Shown: positions 11,953-24,180, counted from the stretch's first letter. The stretch is DNA of 64,000 nucleotides from Hemerocallis citrina (GCA_017893485.1 CM030362.1:186492813-186556812), one strand, 5' to 3'. The notes: generated by a model from the sequence alone, not told the origin. A program made the numbers and translations.

Positions 11953-12104
11953 ACGCTTTCTATGCTTTCACACTCGTACAAATTTATAAGGAACGACACC
12001 CTAGATGTGGACATTAGAGTGTGTGTTTGGATTTAGAGATTTAAATGTAAGTAACTTACATTTGTGTTGCTCTATGATTTATGCTTCTTCCTCTCTATTC
12101 TAAG

Positions 12105-12533
12105 ATGGCTGATCACTTCGACCCCGCTGGAGGCGACGACTGGCACATTATTGAGGAAGAGTACCATCCTGGACAGGCTGATTCTGAGGACGAGTATCAC
12201 CCTGGGTAAGCTGATTCTGATGATGAGGAGTACCCTGAATCTCGAGAGATCACCCCACCGCCGAACTCACCTGATGATTCTTCTTCTTCCGATGAAGAAA
12301 AGGGACCAGCTTTGGGTAACGCTGTGGCTTCTCTGCAGAGGCAAGTGGATACCTTGAAGTATAGAGTTAGAGTTTTGGAGGCTCAGCTGGAGAAGCGAAA
12401 TGCTGACTATTCTGTTCTTAGCCATCGGATTTGGGAACTTGAGAAGAAAAAGAACCTAACTGATGTGCTGAAGGATGAGGTGGATGAACTGCGGGATGAA
12501 CTTCGAGCAGCGAAGAGGACCCGTAGAGATTAG
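12105..12533 (+). pseudogene. ORF1 of A: acidic, coiled-coil protein with one nonsense codon
   Basis: Starts MADHFDPAGGDDWHIIEEEY, the same start as the intact ORF1 of B (24338). It would encode 142 residues. The first 60 are rich in Asp, Glu and Pro, and residues about 70-135 show Leu/Val/Ile heptads typical of a coiled coil (LQRQVDTLKYRVRVLEAQLE). Codon 35 is TAA (12207-12209), where B has CAA, so this copy is cut short. The ATG follows directly on 'ctctctattctaag', a 3' splice site-like string. I do not recognise the family and its function is unknown. Its place between PBS and gag suggests an accessory protein of the element. Confidence 0.75.
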
Positions 12534-12678
12534 ATTGTCTTGGTTTCCATTTTTCTTCTATTCTGATGTTAAAATGTTTTTCTAATTCGAATGTATAAAC
12601 TTTGAAATTCAATGAAATGAAAGTTGGTTTAAATTCTTGTTTTATACTTCGAATTTAATGGATCTTTTGCATCAGAAT

Positions 12679-13663
12679 ATGGCAAGAAGGGGAGCCAGGA
12701 ATGGTGAAGGCTTGGACCTGGATGCCGAGTTTGCAAGGGTTTACCAGACGCTGAATGCAGTGGCTGCAAACCAAGGAAGGGGGCCGGTGAATCCAGTACC
12801 CGAGGCAATCAAGCTAGTGGAATCATTCAAGAGAATGAAACCACCAGTGTTCGAGGGAAAATCCGACCCGGATGTGGCCGATAACTGGATTCGGCAAGTG
12901 GAGACAATCTTCGAGGTGTTGGAAACACCGGAGGGCAGCAAGGTCAAGTTGGCGACTTTGCAGTTGGAGAAGGATGCAGCTGTTTGGTGGCAGTCGATGA
13001 AGAGGACTATGGGCGGCTTGTTGCTTGGCTGGGAGGAATTTTTGGAGGAATTCCGCAGTCATTATTTCCCCTCCGACGTCCAGGAGAAAAAGGCCATGGA
13101 GTTTCTGTCACTTCAACAAGGCAGCATGTCAGTGAGAGCCTATGAGACCAAGTTCACTCAACTCTCCAGGTATGCTCCAGAATTGGTGATGGATGAGGCG
13201 AAGAAGGCTCGCAAGTTCGAGCATGGTCTGAGGCCGAGCTTGAGATCTCGTATGATACCCCTTGGTATCAGGAGATTCGATAAGCTGGTGAAGAGGGCGG
13301 CAGCAACGGAGGCGGATATGGAGCAGTTCCATGTTGCTCAGCATCAGAGGAGCAACTGGCAGTCTGGGAAGAGGCCCGCGCCATCGGGGAGTTTCAAGGG
13401 GCAACCATCTGCACAGAAATTCAAACCGACAGGGGCGAATGCCGTCAGTGTAGCTGGGAGACCTGGAAACGATGCAGGGAGACCTTCTGCAGTCACTTGC
13501 TTTAACTGTGGTGAAGTGGGACATTACCAATCTCGATGTCTCAAACCGCGGATTGGCAATCACAATGTGCCAATACAGCAGACTGGGAAGGGGCCGTACC
13601 AGTCAGGGCGAGTATTTGCTTTGACAGAAGCTGATGCTGAGGAAGCAGATCAGGTTATCTCTG
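12679..13663 (+). CDS. gag: Gag of A (Tekay-type capsid and nucleocapsid)
   Basis: About 328 residues before the putative intron. An upstream in-frame ATG at 12658 also exists. I chose 12679 (MARRGARNGEGLD) because C's gag starts at the matching place (MSRRTRSGR) and an acceptor-like 'ttttgcatcag' ends just before it. The central part (FEGKSDPDVADNWIRQVE, then EFRSHYFPSDVQEKKAMEF) is the Retrotrans_gag capsid domain. One CCHC knuckle (CFNCGEVGHYQSRC) lies near residue 275. The frame continues into the intron and stops at TAG 13681-13683. It should form the virus-like particle and bind RNA. Confidence 0.92.
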
Positions 13664-13759
13664 GTACGAGGGCTGATGTCTAGTGTGATTTCTTTTTTTC
13701 ATTTCTCCTTCCCGATCATAGTGTAAAACTGTTATGTAATGATGTATGTTATGTAACAG
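13664..13759 (+). other. Putative 96-bp gag-pol intron in A
   Basis: GT at 13664 and AG at 13758-13759, T-rich, with 'tatgtaacag|g' at the 3' end. It holds the gag stop TAG (13681). Removal joins gag codon VISG to the start of the protease region in phase 1 and in frame. Because 96 is divisible by 3 and the frame after the TAG stays open, stop-codon readthrough is a possible alternative in this copy. Element C has the matching intron at the same codon and phase, with gag and pol in different frames, and that favours splicing. Confidence 0.75.
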
Positions 13760-16700
13760 GAGAACTCTATATTAATGGAAAGGGAGCTGTGGTGTTGTTT
13801 GATACTGGATCCTCTCATACTTTTGTGTCTCCTAGATTTGCTGAAGTGTTGGGAGTTGAACCGAAGATTTTCCCAGGCAAGATCTTAGCAGTGGCTACAC
13901 CATCAGGGGAAACTTTGACCACTGATCGGTACTATGTTGATTGCGAGATAGTGATTGGGGATCGAATCTTTGGTATTGATCTGATCGAGCTGACTATCTT
14001 GGGAGTCGATGTTATCATTGGCATTGATTGGATGTCGGTGTACAGTGCGAGCATCGAGTGTAAGGCCAAGACGGTGACAGTGAAGGCTCCGGGTGGACCT
14101 GAAGTCACTTTCCAAGGGAAGTTGAAGTGTTCTAAGCTGGTGGCAACTATCCGCAAGGAAGAGACTCCTGTGGAATTGCAAGGGATTCCTGTGGTTCGGG
14201 ACTATCCGACTGTGTTCTTGGAAGATTTTCCTGGGTTACCTCCGCATCGTGATGTAGAGTTCAGCATCACTGTTCAACCGGGAAGTGCACCCATTTCTAA
14301 GGCACCGTATAGGATGGCTCCAGTGGAACAGGATGAGGTGAAACGGCAGATTGAGGAACTATTGGGAAAAGGCTTTATTCAACCTAGTGCGTCACCTTGG
14401 GGAGCACCGGTGCTTTTGGTAAAGAAGAAGGATGGATCGATGAGGATGTGTATCGATTACCGGGAGCTGAATAAAGTCACTGTTCAGAATAAGTATCCGA
14501 TTCCTCGAATTGATGACTTGTTCGATCGTCTACAAGGAGCAGCTGTCTTCTCTAAAATAGATCTTCGATCAGGATACCACCAAGTTCGAGTGAAAGCTGA
14601 AGATGTGCATAAGACTGCATTTAGAACTCGGCATGGGCATTACGAATTCTTAGTTATGCCATTCGGAGTGACGAATGCACCTGCAATCTTCATGGACTTG
14701 ATGAATAGAGTTCTGAGGCCGTTTATTGATTCTTTCGTCGTGGTGTTTATCGACGATATTCTCGTGTACTCCAAGTCTGAGGAGGAGCACACTGAGCATC
14801 TGGCAGCAGTTTTGCAGAAGTTGGAAGAGCAGAGGTTGTATGCCAAGTTATCCAAGTGTGATTTCTGGAAATCTGAAGTGGCATTCCTAGGTCACATCCT
14901 TTCTAAGGAGGGAGTGGCAACTGACCCTCAGAAGATAGAGGCAGTGAGAGATTGGGCTAGGCCTACTACAGTGAAGGAAGTCAGAAGTTTCCTTGGGATG
15001 ACTGGATACTACAGGAGATTCATTCAAGGTTATGCTCAGATAGCTGTGCCGCTTACCGAGTTGACCAAGAAGAATGCGAGCTTCAAGTGGACCGAGCAAT
15101 GTGAGGCGAGTTTTCAGGAGTTGAAAGATAGACTAACTACTGCACCTATTTTGGCTTTGCCTAGAGCAGGAGTTGAGTATGATGTCTATAGCGATGCTTC
15201 ACATCGGGGGCTTGGTTGTGTCTTAATGCAAGAAGGTAAAGTGATCGCATATGGGTCTAGGCAACTACGACCGCATGAGAAGAACTATCCCACTCATGAT
15301 CTAGAGCTGGCTGCGATTATCTTTGCTTTGAAGCAGTGGAGGCACTACGTGTATGGTGAGAAGCTGAACATGTACACGGATCATAAGAGCTTGAAGTATA
15401 TCTACCAGCAGAGGGATCTCAATCTAAGACAGCGGAGATGGTTGGAAGTGCTCGAGGATATGCGACCTGAGATCAAATATCATCCCGGAAAGGCTAATGT
15501 TGTTGCTGATGCACTTAGTCGCAAGAGCAGTTTGGCCTGTTTGATTACGACTCAGAGACATTTGATTGAGGAGTTGGACCGAGCAGGTATTGAGGTTGTC
15601 TTGCAAGGATTGGGAGCATCTTTATCTCAATTGAAGCTTCAGCCTACTCTGAATGCAAGGATCATTGCAAGTCAGGAAGTTGATGCTGATATTCTGGAGA
15701 TGAAGGAGCAGGTTAGTGCTGGCAGGTTGCCCGGTTTTCAGACCAGGGATGGAGTGCTGTGGTTCGGAGATAGGCTGTGCGTTCCAGATCAGGCGGACCT
15801 GAAAGAAAGTATTCTTCAGGAGGCGCATGCTACTCTTTTGTCGGTACATCCTGGGAGTACTAAGATGTACAAAGACATCAAGCAGCATTTCTGGTGGTCA
15901 GGTTTGAAGCGGGATGTGGCCGAATTTGTCGCGAAATGTGAGGTTTGTCAGCAGGTTAAAGCCGAAAATCAGAGACCCGAAGGACTACTACAGCCGTTAC
16001 CTATTCCGGAATGGAAATGGGATAACATCAGTATGGATTTCATCACGGGTTTGCCTAAGAGTTCTAAAGGCAATGATGCTATTTGGGTTATAGTCGATCG
16101 ACTTACCAAGTCCGCTCACTTTTTGGCGATGAAACTCACAGCTTCGATGGACAGGTTGGCTGATATGTATGTTGGTGAGATTGTCCGACTTCATGGCGTT
16201 CCTTCGACTATTGTGTCTGATCGAGATGCGCGGTTTACCTCGCATTTCTGGAGGAGTCTTCAGGTAGCTTTGGGTACCAAGACAGATTTCAGCACTGCTT
16301 TTCATCCACAGACCGATGGGCAGACCGAGAGAGTCAACCGTATTCTTGAGGATATGCTTCGGTGTTGTATACTAGATTTCGGAGGCAGTTGGGAAAGGCA
16401 TTTACCTTTGGTGGAGTTTGCCTACAACAACAGTTTTCAAACTAGCATTGGGATGGCGCCGTATGAAGCTTTGTATGGCAGGAAGTGCAGGACTCCTGTG
16501 TGTTGGTATGAGGTTGGGGAGCGTCAGTTGTTTGGTCCTGAGCTTGTACAGCTGACTTCTGAGAAGATTGATCTGATCAGGAAAAGGTTGGTGGAAGCTC
16601 AGAGCAGGCAGAAAAGCTATGCAGACAACCGGAGGAGGGACCTTGAGTTTGAGGTTGGTGACTTTGTCTTTCTGAAGGTATCACCCAGCAAAGGTGTGGT

Positions 16701-17073
16701 TCGTTTTGGCAAAGGCGGGAAGTTAGCCCCGAGATTTATAGGCCCATATAAGATATTGAAAAGGATCGGGAAAACTGCTTACCGGCTTGAATTACCGGAA
16801 GAGTTGTCTCAGGTGCACAATGTTTTCCATGTGTCTATGTTGAGAGGTTATATTCCAGACCCGAGTCATCATTTGCCAGAAGTACCGGAAGGTTTGCAGT
16901 TAGACCTGAATTACATCGAGACTCCTGTTGAGATCGTTGACCGTAGGGAGAAAGTCTTGAGGAATAAGACGATACCGATGGTCAAGGTAGTCTGGAGAAA
17001 CCACTTGGTTGAAGAGGCTACTTGGGAATCCGAGGACAAGATGTTGAAGGACTATCCTGAGCTTTTTGCTTGA
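13760..17073 (+). CDS. pol: Pol of A: protease, RT, RNase H, integrase, chromodomain
   Basis: About 1,100 residues, open throughout. Counting from 13789: protease active site FDTGSSHTF (residues 4-12; many relatives have DSG); RT with [18 protein letters not shown] near 175, [16 protein letters not shown] near 220 and catalytic FIDDIL near 320; RNase H YSDAS near 466, ending at the VVADALSR box; integrase zinc finger (HATLLSVH…CEVC) near 680-720; catalytic Asp in SMDFITGLP near 748, Asp in SDRDARF near 810 and Glu in DGQTERVN near 845. The C-terminal 50 residues ([15 protein letters not shown]…VEEATWESE) form a Tekay/Del-type chromodomain. It has no start codon of its own at the right place and is probably made as gag-pol through splicing. 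Confidence 0.95.
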
Positions 17074-17190
17074 TTGTATTTGTATTGATTGTATCTGGTA
17101 TCTTGTATCTTATGTCTTTTGTTCTGGTTGGGTGTGTTGTATTTCTTCTGTTCTCGCTCTTGACTGTAGTTCCGGGGACGGAACTATTCT

Positions 17191-17203
17191 AAGGAGGGAG
17201 TGA
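17191..17203 (+). other. Polypurine tract of A
   Basis: AAGGAGGGAGTGA directly before the 3' LTR. The same AAGGAGGGA core precedes the 3' LTRs of B and C. Confidence 0.9.
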
Positions 17204-20033
17204 TGTAGTACCCCGATTTATTTTTCTTAATATATATGGAAGGGGATTTATTTTCTTATGATAGCCTATTATTATTACTTTTCTCCATGATAAATAAAGT
17301 GTAGTATTTCCTATGAAACATTCTTCTCAAAGCCCAAATGTGACTTGTTTATTTTCTTATATAAAAATACATATTTTGGCCCAAATGTATTTAAACCCCT
17401 AAACTTAACCTCTTATTTCATAACTTGTATATGTAGCATTTTTTTTCTCTCTTTATTTTTCCGGGTAAGATGTGCATTTTATGGGGTTTTGTGTGTGTAC
17501 ACGTGCACTTCATGTACACGTGCACAAGACATTTCTCTTGGCCGGATTTGTGGAGTGATGGGCTAGGATCATGGGCGGTTACATCTTGAGGTGTGGGTAG
17601 TTTCTTAACTCCCGATTAGATCTCAGCCTTTGATTCACCAACTCCCCTATTAATCCTAGCCATCTATTCTATCTATTTTCTAGTATAAATACCCCCTTCT
17701 CATCTCCTATCTCTTTTACACTAAGATTATTACTGCAATAGAGAGTATTTGTGAGTTGTGTGGGAGCTCTTCTGTGGAGGCAAGCAGCATTGTTGAGGAG
17801 CTCGGCGTGGAGCAAAGGAGCAAGAAGGTGTTCTCTACGTTAAAGGACTCTGCGGGATTTCGTTATTTTCTTCATACAAGGTGGGTGTTTCTCAGGACTT
17901 CTAATGTAGGAATAATGCTACAATGGCTATGATTGATATTATGTTATAAAAGTGATTTGAATGCGGTAGAAATTGCTTGAACACGCAATTAATAATGAAA
18001 ACAAGGCTGTCGGTACAGTCGGCTGCCATGTGAGCCAGTCGACTGGTACGAGACATCATTTTTGCATGATTGTAATGATAAACGTGTGTATAAATGAACA
18101 TGATGGTATGAATACTATCTGCATGGTTTCCCTATGACACATATGATGGAGGGAAGGTAAATGAATAAAAAGAGCTAATGGTAGTTAATAATTTGGAATT
18201 GTCGAAGCAGTCGACTGATAATGTATTAAGTCGACTGGTACTTCAATCTGACTGTGACTGTTGGGTAGTTTCATAAATTGAGATATTTTCATCATGTGGA
18301 CCCAGTTTGATGACTTGGGATTTACATCTTTATTGTTGTAAGGAGTTATGAGCATATGTGAATGCATGTTTAAAGTATTTCCCTAGCGGAAAGAGCATGT
18401 TAGTAATGTGAAGATCCATGTTGTAGTGTTACTGAATGATAAGAAACCTTGTCTGTGGAACAAGAACTTATGTATACTGTTAATTGATATCATGATGAAA
18501 TGCACGTAAGAACTGTAAATAATCTACTGAAAATGGATCTGTCCAGTCGACCGATTGCGTGTAGCAAGTCGACTGATCTGGACATAGAATTATGCTGTTG
18601 AAATTGCTAAGACAGACGACTGAGGTGTGAACAGTCGACTGTCGTGTGACTAATATTGTGAACTTGAAAGTTGCGGGACAGGCGACTGGTAGTATACACA
18701 GTCGACTATCCCGAGCCTTTTGATAACCCTGTTTATGACTGTATGAGTCGACTGGTGTTCTTCCAAGTCGACTGTACAGAAAGGACTTTGACATATTTGA
18801 ATTCATGTTATTTTGCTGTTGGTAATTGTGAACTATGTGATTAAAGTCAATGGATTCTGTTTATGACTGCATAAATTGTGAAATTGAATCATAGATGAGA
18901 ATTGAGAACTAAACGAAATTATGAAATAAGAAATCATGATGAGGAAGTCTGTGAGACTCTAAAATGAATGATGAGCTGATGATGCTCCATTGGATATTGT
19001 GAATTTGAAATTGAACAAAAGAGTAGCTAAGTCTCCCCGGCAGTGAAATGAAATGATATTGAGAAATAGACCAGGTTGGTCGAGTGAAATGAAATGATAA
19101 GTCCGGTTGATGGAGAGGCTAACTCTAGAGCTTGATTTTTATTCATGATTCTAATATAACTTAAATACATAGTGTGGAGGTGATGAAGGTGAGAGAAAAA
19201 CATGAGTATGAGAGCTAGGGTACGGTGCGGGTGTGTGAGCCGCAGAATGCATGCTTGATGAGTCAAGACATGGCGCGGGCACAACTCAGTAATGATCGGA
19301 CTCTAGTCACGCTTATGGGATGTGTTGGTGACAGCAAGAGGAGTGTGTTCAGGGAGGAGGCTGAATTGTCGCAGAATGCATGCTTGACGAGTCAAGACAT
19401 GGCGCGAAATTCTACTCCAGGGGCCAGGATACATGCTTGTACTCATAGATTCATCTAGGATACTCATTGGAATTACAGTAGTAGAATAAGTCATGGCGGG
19501 GGATTGAACCCTACTAAAATGAAGATCGTTTAAGAGGCTTGCACTCGAACCTATGTAGTATGGGATGCATAGAATTCGGACAAGTATGCATTAGTGTCAT
19601 AATTAACTAAGTAAATTGCATTAAGGATTTAAGTGCACAATCACGACACGACATCATTAAAAGTTCCCTTATTTGCATGCTTATGGTGAACTGGCTTGTG
19701 GTTTGTAAGAAATGAGATTCATTATACTGTTTCTGGCATAGAGAGGATGGCCATGTATAATTATCGTCGGTTGAATAAACTGACGTACCCACAGTGTTTT
19801 ATGCAGGATAATCACATGTAAAAGGAATGGATGCACCAAGAGTTCATTATATTGTTGTTCATTTATGTAAATATTGTACATTTTGCTTCCGCTGTGTAAA
19901 ATCAAATGTAACATGCTGTAACTCTGATGTAAAAGTAAAGATTTTAAATTCCTTGTAAAATTGTATGTGAAGAAAGCGAAAAGATCCTGAAGAACATCTC
20001 GAATTCAGAAAAAATGGGATTCGGGGCGTTACA
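17204..20033 (+). repeat. 3' LTR of A
   Basis: 2830 bp, a copy of 9107-11936 with three substitutions noticed. It carries the same TATA box (17684), donor-like and acceptor-like sites, and palindrome pairs (18016-18774). It ends next to the gttta duplication, after which 20039-20092 is the remainder of the copia leader. Confidence 0.96.
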
Positions 20034-20092
20034 GTTTATGCATATATATCAAAACTGTAACAAATAAACGAATTAAAACGTTTTCGCAAGTA

Positions 20093-20104
20093 GCTCTGAT
20101 ACCA
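20093..20104 (-). other. Primer binding site of copia element
   Basis: Plus-strand gctctgatacca, which reads TGGTATCAGAGC on minus, one base from the 5' LTR. It matches the initiator-Met tRNA 3' end. Confidence 0.92.
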
Positions 20105-20105
20105 T

Positions 20106-21656
20106 TGTTGGGTTTTCGGGGCATAAATGCAGCGGATTAAAACAATAAAATCGAAACCCAATCGCAGGATCCATGCAAAACAAGACGTTTAATTCGTAGT
20201 TATGAACGTTTACCTTAAAACGAAGCTTTAACAGTTGAGAATAGGATGACTAATGGAGGTCCAAGCTTCTTGAATCACCACGCATCCCGCTCACGCGATC
20301 TACGCTCTATCGGTATCCACACGAACACTTGGTATTTGAAGGAGCGATGTACTAGCATCCGAAAACCAAATTCTCTCTATCTCCATCTTCTTCTCTCAAA
20401 CGGCTAGGGTTTTTTCTCTTAGCCTCCAAAAAGAAATTTGAGAGTTTAAGATCTTTATATAGAGAGACAAATCTCTTTTTTTTTAAAGCCCAATCCTATT
20501 GGGCTTTTATTAAAATTAGAATTCTTAATTAAATAAATAATTAAGTCAAACTTAATTCTAATATAATTCTAATTCTAATCATTAGTAAATTTGAAATTAT
20601 ATTTAATTAATTAATTAAGTCCCACTTAATTAATATCATAAATAAATTCGAATTACTATTTAATTTAAATTCATAATTTAAATCAAATCTCCTTCAAGCG
20701 TTCTTGTGTGTGACCCTTTAGGTTATTATTACGTTGGAAATAATTTTAATATCCAATAATAAAATTATAAACAATGAGCGGCATCTAGTAATACATCATT
20801 GCTACCCAAGTAATAATAATAATTGGTGATCCAATAAAACCTTTCGTGATTAATGTTTCCGTATAATATAATCCCTTTAACCAAATATTATAGATTAAAC
20901 TCGAGGCATGTTCTCAGTCATCCTCTTCAACATTTAATCCGGGTTTCCTTGATCAATGAGTAGACTATTAAAACAAATCATTATTTGAGCATGGCCATGC
21001 ATTTCATAGTCTCACTCAATCAAGAGGCCAATAATATCTCTCCTAATTATAGGAGGGTTAAATCCTTTATCTATCATTCATATTTCTCATACGACTCATA
21101 ATATACCCGATGTCCACTTTTATCATCACCCGGTCAAAGGTAACTTTTAATGTAGTCAAAGTATATTAATCCTCTTATAGAAATATAATGATCTCAAGTC
21201 AGAGGATCATTACACCATTATCACTGTAAGTCTTTCTTATGACTTTATTTAAACATGAAGAATCTCACTGTGGGTCTATCCAGTGCCATGTAGAATCTTA
21301 CATGCACCTATGTTCTTGACTTTAGTATCACTATACCTATGACCAATGAGATGTGGTCATCAGTCAACAAACATACTAATCTTTATGCATTATTATTGTC
21401 CCATAATGACAATGCTTGATTAGGGATATTTAGGAATATAAACACTATTCATATAATCTCATTTTTAAGTCACATACTTAAAGATATAGAATACGTATTA
21501 TATATTCCAAGGACATTTATTACTCTAACATTTTTTATCGCAGTAAATTAAGACATAATAAATTAACATATAATAATCAATAGAACACAATCATTAATTA
21601 ACAAAAGTATTTCCTAGAAGCACAATCACATTATCTCTAGGGCACTAACACTAACA
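20106..21656 (-). repeat. 5' LTR of copia element
   Basis: 1551 bp with TG..CA ends, near-identical to 2299-3849. On minus it contains a TATA-like TATATAAA (20454-20461), so transcription runs leftward toward the PBS at 20093-20104. It is followed by the cgcgt duplication and then the rest of B's 5' LTR. Confidence 0.95.
20454..20461 (-). promoter_or_regulatory. TATA box of copia LTR
   Basis: TATATAAA on the minus strand, in the middle of the LTR and followed by a short pyrimidine/A-rich stretch. It is the best TATA candidate in this LTR. The same string is in the other LTR at 2647-2654. Confidence 0.55.
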
Positions 21657-21738
21657 CGCGTGTCCAAGGAGGAGGATCGTTCGTTTGCAAGGACATTCGT
21701 TTAGGAGGTTGCTAGTTGTATATTTCTCTCCATTTAAG

Positions 21739-23939
21739 GTGGGTAAATTTTCCATGTTTCTAATTAGGAATGCATGCTAGATTAAATTGAATGAATGAAG
21801 CATGAAAACGATTAATAAGAGTACACATTTAATTGGAAAATGACTTATTGATTGATTGATATATGGATGTGCAATTGTATGTGGTTCTATTAGTAAAGGC
21901 AAAATTGTGTGTGAATTGATTATAGCCATAAATTATTGAAGAAAGTTTCATTATCTACATCACAAATTATGTACACAAAATTTAGTAGACTAACAATGCT
22001 ACTTTATGTGTTAAATGAATCTTTGTGTTTTATTGAAATGAATGAATTAAAATATAGATTTGTATGTTTGGTAAATGATTAAAAACAGAAATTAGTATGA
22101 AGAATTGCTAATAAAGAGATTTGAGATGTTAATTGTTAAGAAATGTCGAAAGAAGAAATGTGGTAGTTATAATGTAGAATTCGAATTAATTGTATGAAAA
22201 ACATGTTTTAATTGTTAAAAAAATTATTTTTTCATACTGGTATGTAAATTATGTGAGGAAGAATCAATCTGGAATTTTACAGTAATTTTTTTAAAAGCAA
22301 AGTGAAGTGAGGACTAGTTGAACATCAAAACGTTTTAATAACAGAGAGAATTGGTTTAAATAAATTTTGAGTTGCGTTATTGACAACCTAAGCGCGTAGC
22401 TCAAGTGGTCGGGATGGCTTTAATCGCTACAGTGGGCTTTCGGTCTGAGGTCGCTGGTTCGAATCCCCTAGACAACACACTTTTGTTTCATGAATTTTTT
22501 AAATAAAGGATATCAGTGGCCGAGAACATTTAATGCTCTCAACCCCTCATCCTAACACAAATAGCGTTCGGCCTAGTGGTTGTGCCTTCGGTTGGTTTCC
22601 CTGTGGTTCTGGGTTCAAATCTCGGCTTCGGCAAGTTTGAAAAAAATATTTTTTTTGAATGTTTGGATGATTGAAAAATTATGGGAAAAATATGATTATT
22701 CTTCTAAAAATATATGGGACTTATGAAAAATAATTTGGGAATTATTTACATAAAATAAAATATGATTTGAGAATAAATGTGTAAATAGAACTGTGGTTCT
22801 ACATTGATATTTTTTTGTGAAATTATATCTTGCAAAAAGAACTTGAAATGAAGGATTAGAAAATTAATATAGCAAAGAAGGAAATTATATTGTGTGATGG
22901 ATGTGAATTATTCTCATTGGAGAATAGGGTGAAAAATATGAAATGTGAATATTCATTTAGTGATGTGATTTTAATGTGAAATTGATATTTGATGATGTAT
23001 AAAATTCCATGTATGATTATGGACTATTGAACAATTTAAAGATCACGCTATTGAAAAAGAAATCTGTTATGATTATGAAAATGAATTTATGAGTTGGAAA
23101 TGCTCAAATTGGAAATTGTAAATTGGAATTGAAACAAAAGAGTAGCTAAGTCTCCCCCGGCATTTGGAAAGAAATGAAATGAAATTTGAAATGAAAGACC
23201 AAAGTTGGTCATGTTTGAATAAATGAATAAGTCCGGTTTAGTGTAGAGGCTAACTCGAGAGCTTTGATTTTGTTCATGATTCTAATAAAAACTAAGGATT
23301 AGTGCATAGTGAAGACGTGATGAAAGTGAGAGAAAAACACGAGTATGAGAGTTAGAGTTTACGGTGCGGGTGTGTGAGCCACAGAATGCATGCTTGATGA
23401 GTCAAGACATGGCGTGGGCACAACTCAGTAATGATCGGACTTTAGCCACGCTTGTGGGATGTTTGGTGACTGCAAGAGGATCGTGTGCCATGAAGGAGGC
23501 TGAATTGCCACAGAATGCATGCTTGATGAGTCAAGACATGGCGTGGAATTCCCCTTCAAGTTTTCTGTACACGTGCTTGTACTCATAGATCATCTAGGAT
23601 ACTCACCATAGTTACAGTAGTAGATTAAGTCATGGCGAGGGATTGAACCCTACAAAGATGAAGAACGATTAAGAGGCTTGCCCTCGGACCTATGTAGTAT
23701 GGGATGCATAGAATCCGAACAAGTGCGCATTAGTGTCATATAATATAAATAACTGCATTAAGGATTAAGTGCACAATCACAACACGACATCAATAGGGTA
23801 GTCCCTTTAGTTTGATATGTGACAAGTTTGTGTTTGTTAAATATGAAAAATAAGTTATACTATTTCCGGCGTAGAGAGGATGGCCGTGTATAATGTTCGT
23901 CGGTTGAATAAACTGACGTACCCACAGTCTTATATGCAG
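21739..23939 (+). other. Putative intron inside the LTR of B
   Basis: Begins GTGGGT after TTTAAG and ends ATGCAG before G, with CTGAC about 25 nt upstream of the AG. Length is 2201 bp. It has the same position and boundary motifs as in A (9784-11709), while the interior before about 23100 is not recognisably shared with A. Inference only. Confidence 0.45.
22397..22632 (+). other. Two tRNA-like modules with Pol III A- and B-box matches
   Basis: Module 1: A-box-like TAGCTCAAGTGG (22397-22408) and an exact B-box match GGTTCGAATCC (22456-22466). Module 2: GGCCTAGTGG (22570-22579) and GGTTCAAATCT (22612-22622). The A-to-B distance in module 1 (59 nt) would need a long variable arm. The T-stem does not pair well and I cannot fold a full cloverleaf, so these are tRNA-derived or SINE-like rather than functional tRNA genes. 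They are repeated in B's 3' LTR. Confidence 0.6.
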
Positions 23940-24180
23940 GTAAATGACATGATAAAGATTAAAGAGGAACAGATGCTTAAGGATTATTCAATGTTGCTGT
24001 ACATCTATTTAATTGTTGTAAATTTTACTTCCGCTGTGCAATGTAAAGTGCAATATTTTTATGTAACTCTGATGTAAAGTGAAAAGTTTTAATTTCCTTG
24101 TAAAATTGTACTAAATGAAGTGTAAAGATCCTGTAAAACTCTCGAATTCAGTTGTATTTGGGATTCGGGGCGTTACAGAG

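Larger units (their letters stand above)
9107..20033 (+). mobile_element. Young Tekay-type chromovirus A, nested in the copia leader
   Basis: Two 2830-bp LTRs (9107-11936 and 17204-20033) with TGTAGTACCCC and GGGGCGTTACA ends, and a target duplication gttta at 9102-9106 and 20034-20038. The internal 5267 bp contains, in order, an iMet PBS, ORF1, gag, a putative 96-bp intron, a full-length pol and a PPT. I noticed only three substitutions between the LTRs (near 9364, 11235 and 11846 against their partners). Gag and pol show no internal damage, while ORF1 has one nonsense codon. It is probably the most recent insertion in the window and may still be mobile, perhaps with help for ORF1. Confidence 0.96.
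2299..21656 (-). mobile_element. Ty1/copia element on minus strand, inserted in B's 5' LTR
   Basis: Two equal 1551-bp LTRs (2299-3849 and 20106-21656) begin TGTTGG and end CTAACA on the plus strand. The 5-bp duplication cgcgt is at 2294-2298 and 21657-21661. Orientation follows from the PBS, which reads TGGTATCAGAGC on the minus strand next to 20106, and a PPT (AAGTGGGAGAT on minus) next to 3849. I noticed about four differences between the LTRs. The internal domain order on minus is leader, gag, protease, integrase, RT, with stops and frameshifts throughout. Element A sits inside the leader. Lineage is probably Angela/Tork-like, which is uncertain. Confidence 0.93.
21662..24177 (+). repeat. 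5' LTR of B, second segment
   Basis: Continues from 2298 after removal of the copia element. It matches 42031-43308, 50955-51084 and 58676-59781. Contents: donor-like AAG|GTGGGT at 21739, a long AT-rich interior with two tRNA-like modules (22397-22632), a pair of 'cagaatgcatgcttgatgag' direct repeats near 23386 and 23512 (also in A's LTR), AATAAA with CTGACGT at 23907-23917, and an acceptor-like TGCAG|G at 23939. No gene seen. Confidence 0.92.

Noticed and set aside
12534..12678. An intron fusing ORF1 to gag in A
   Set aside because: The 3' end looks like an acceptor, but I found no donor that joins the two frames in A, B or C.
13681..13683. Stop-codon readthrough (TAG) as the gag-pol link in A
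   Set aside because: Possible in A because the frame stays open, but C has gag and pol in different frames with matching GT..AG edges, so splicing explains both.
22397..22632. Two functional tRNA genes
   Set aside because: A and B boxes match, but the T-stem and acceptor stem do not pair well and A-to-B spacing is too long for most tRNAs. Kept only as tRNA-like modules.
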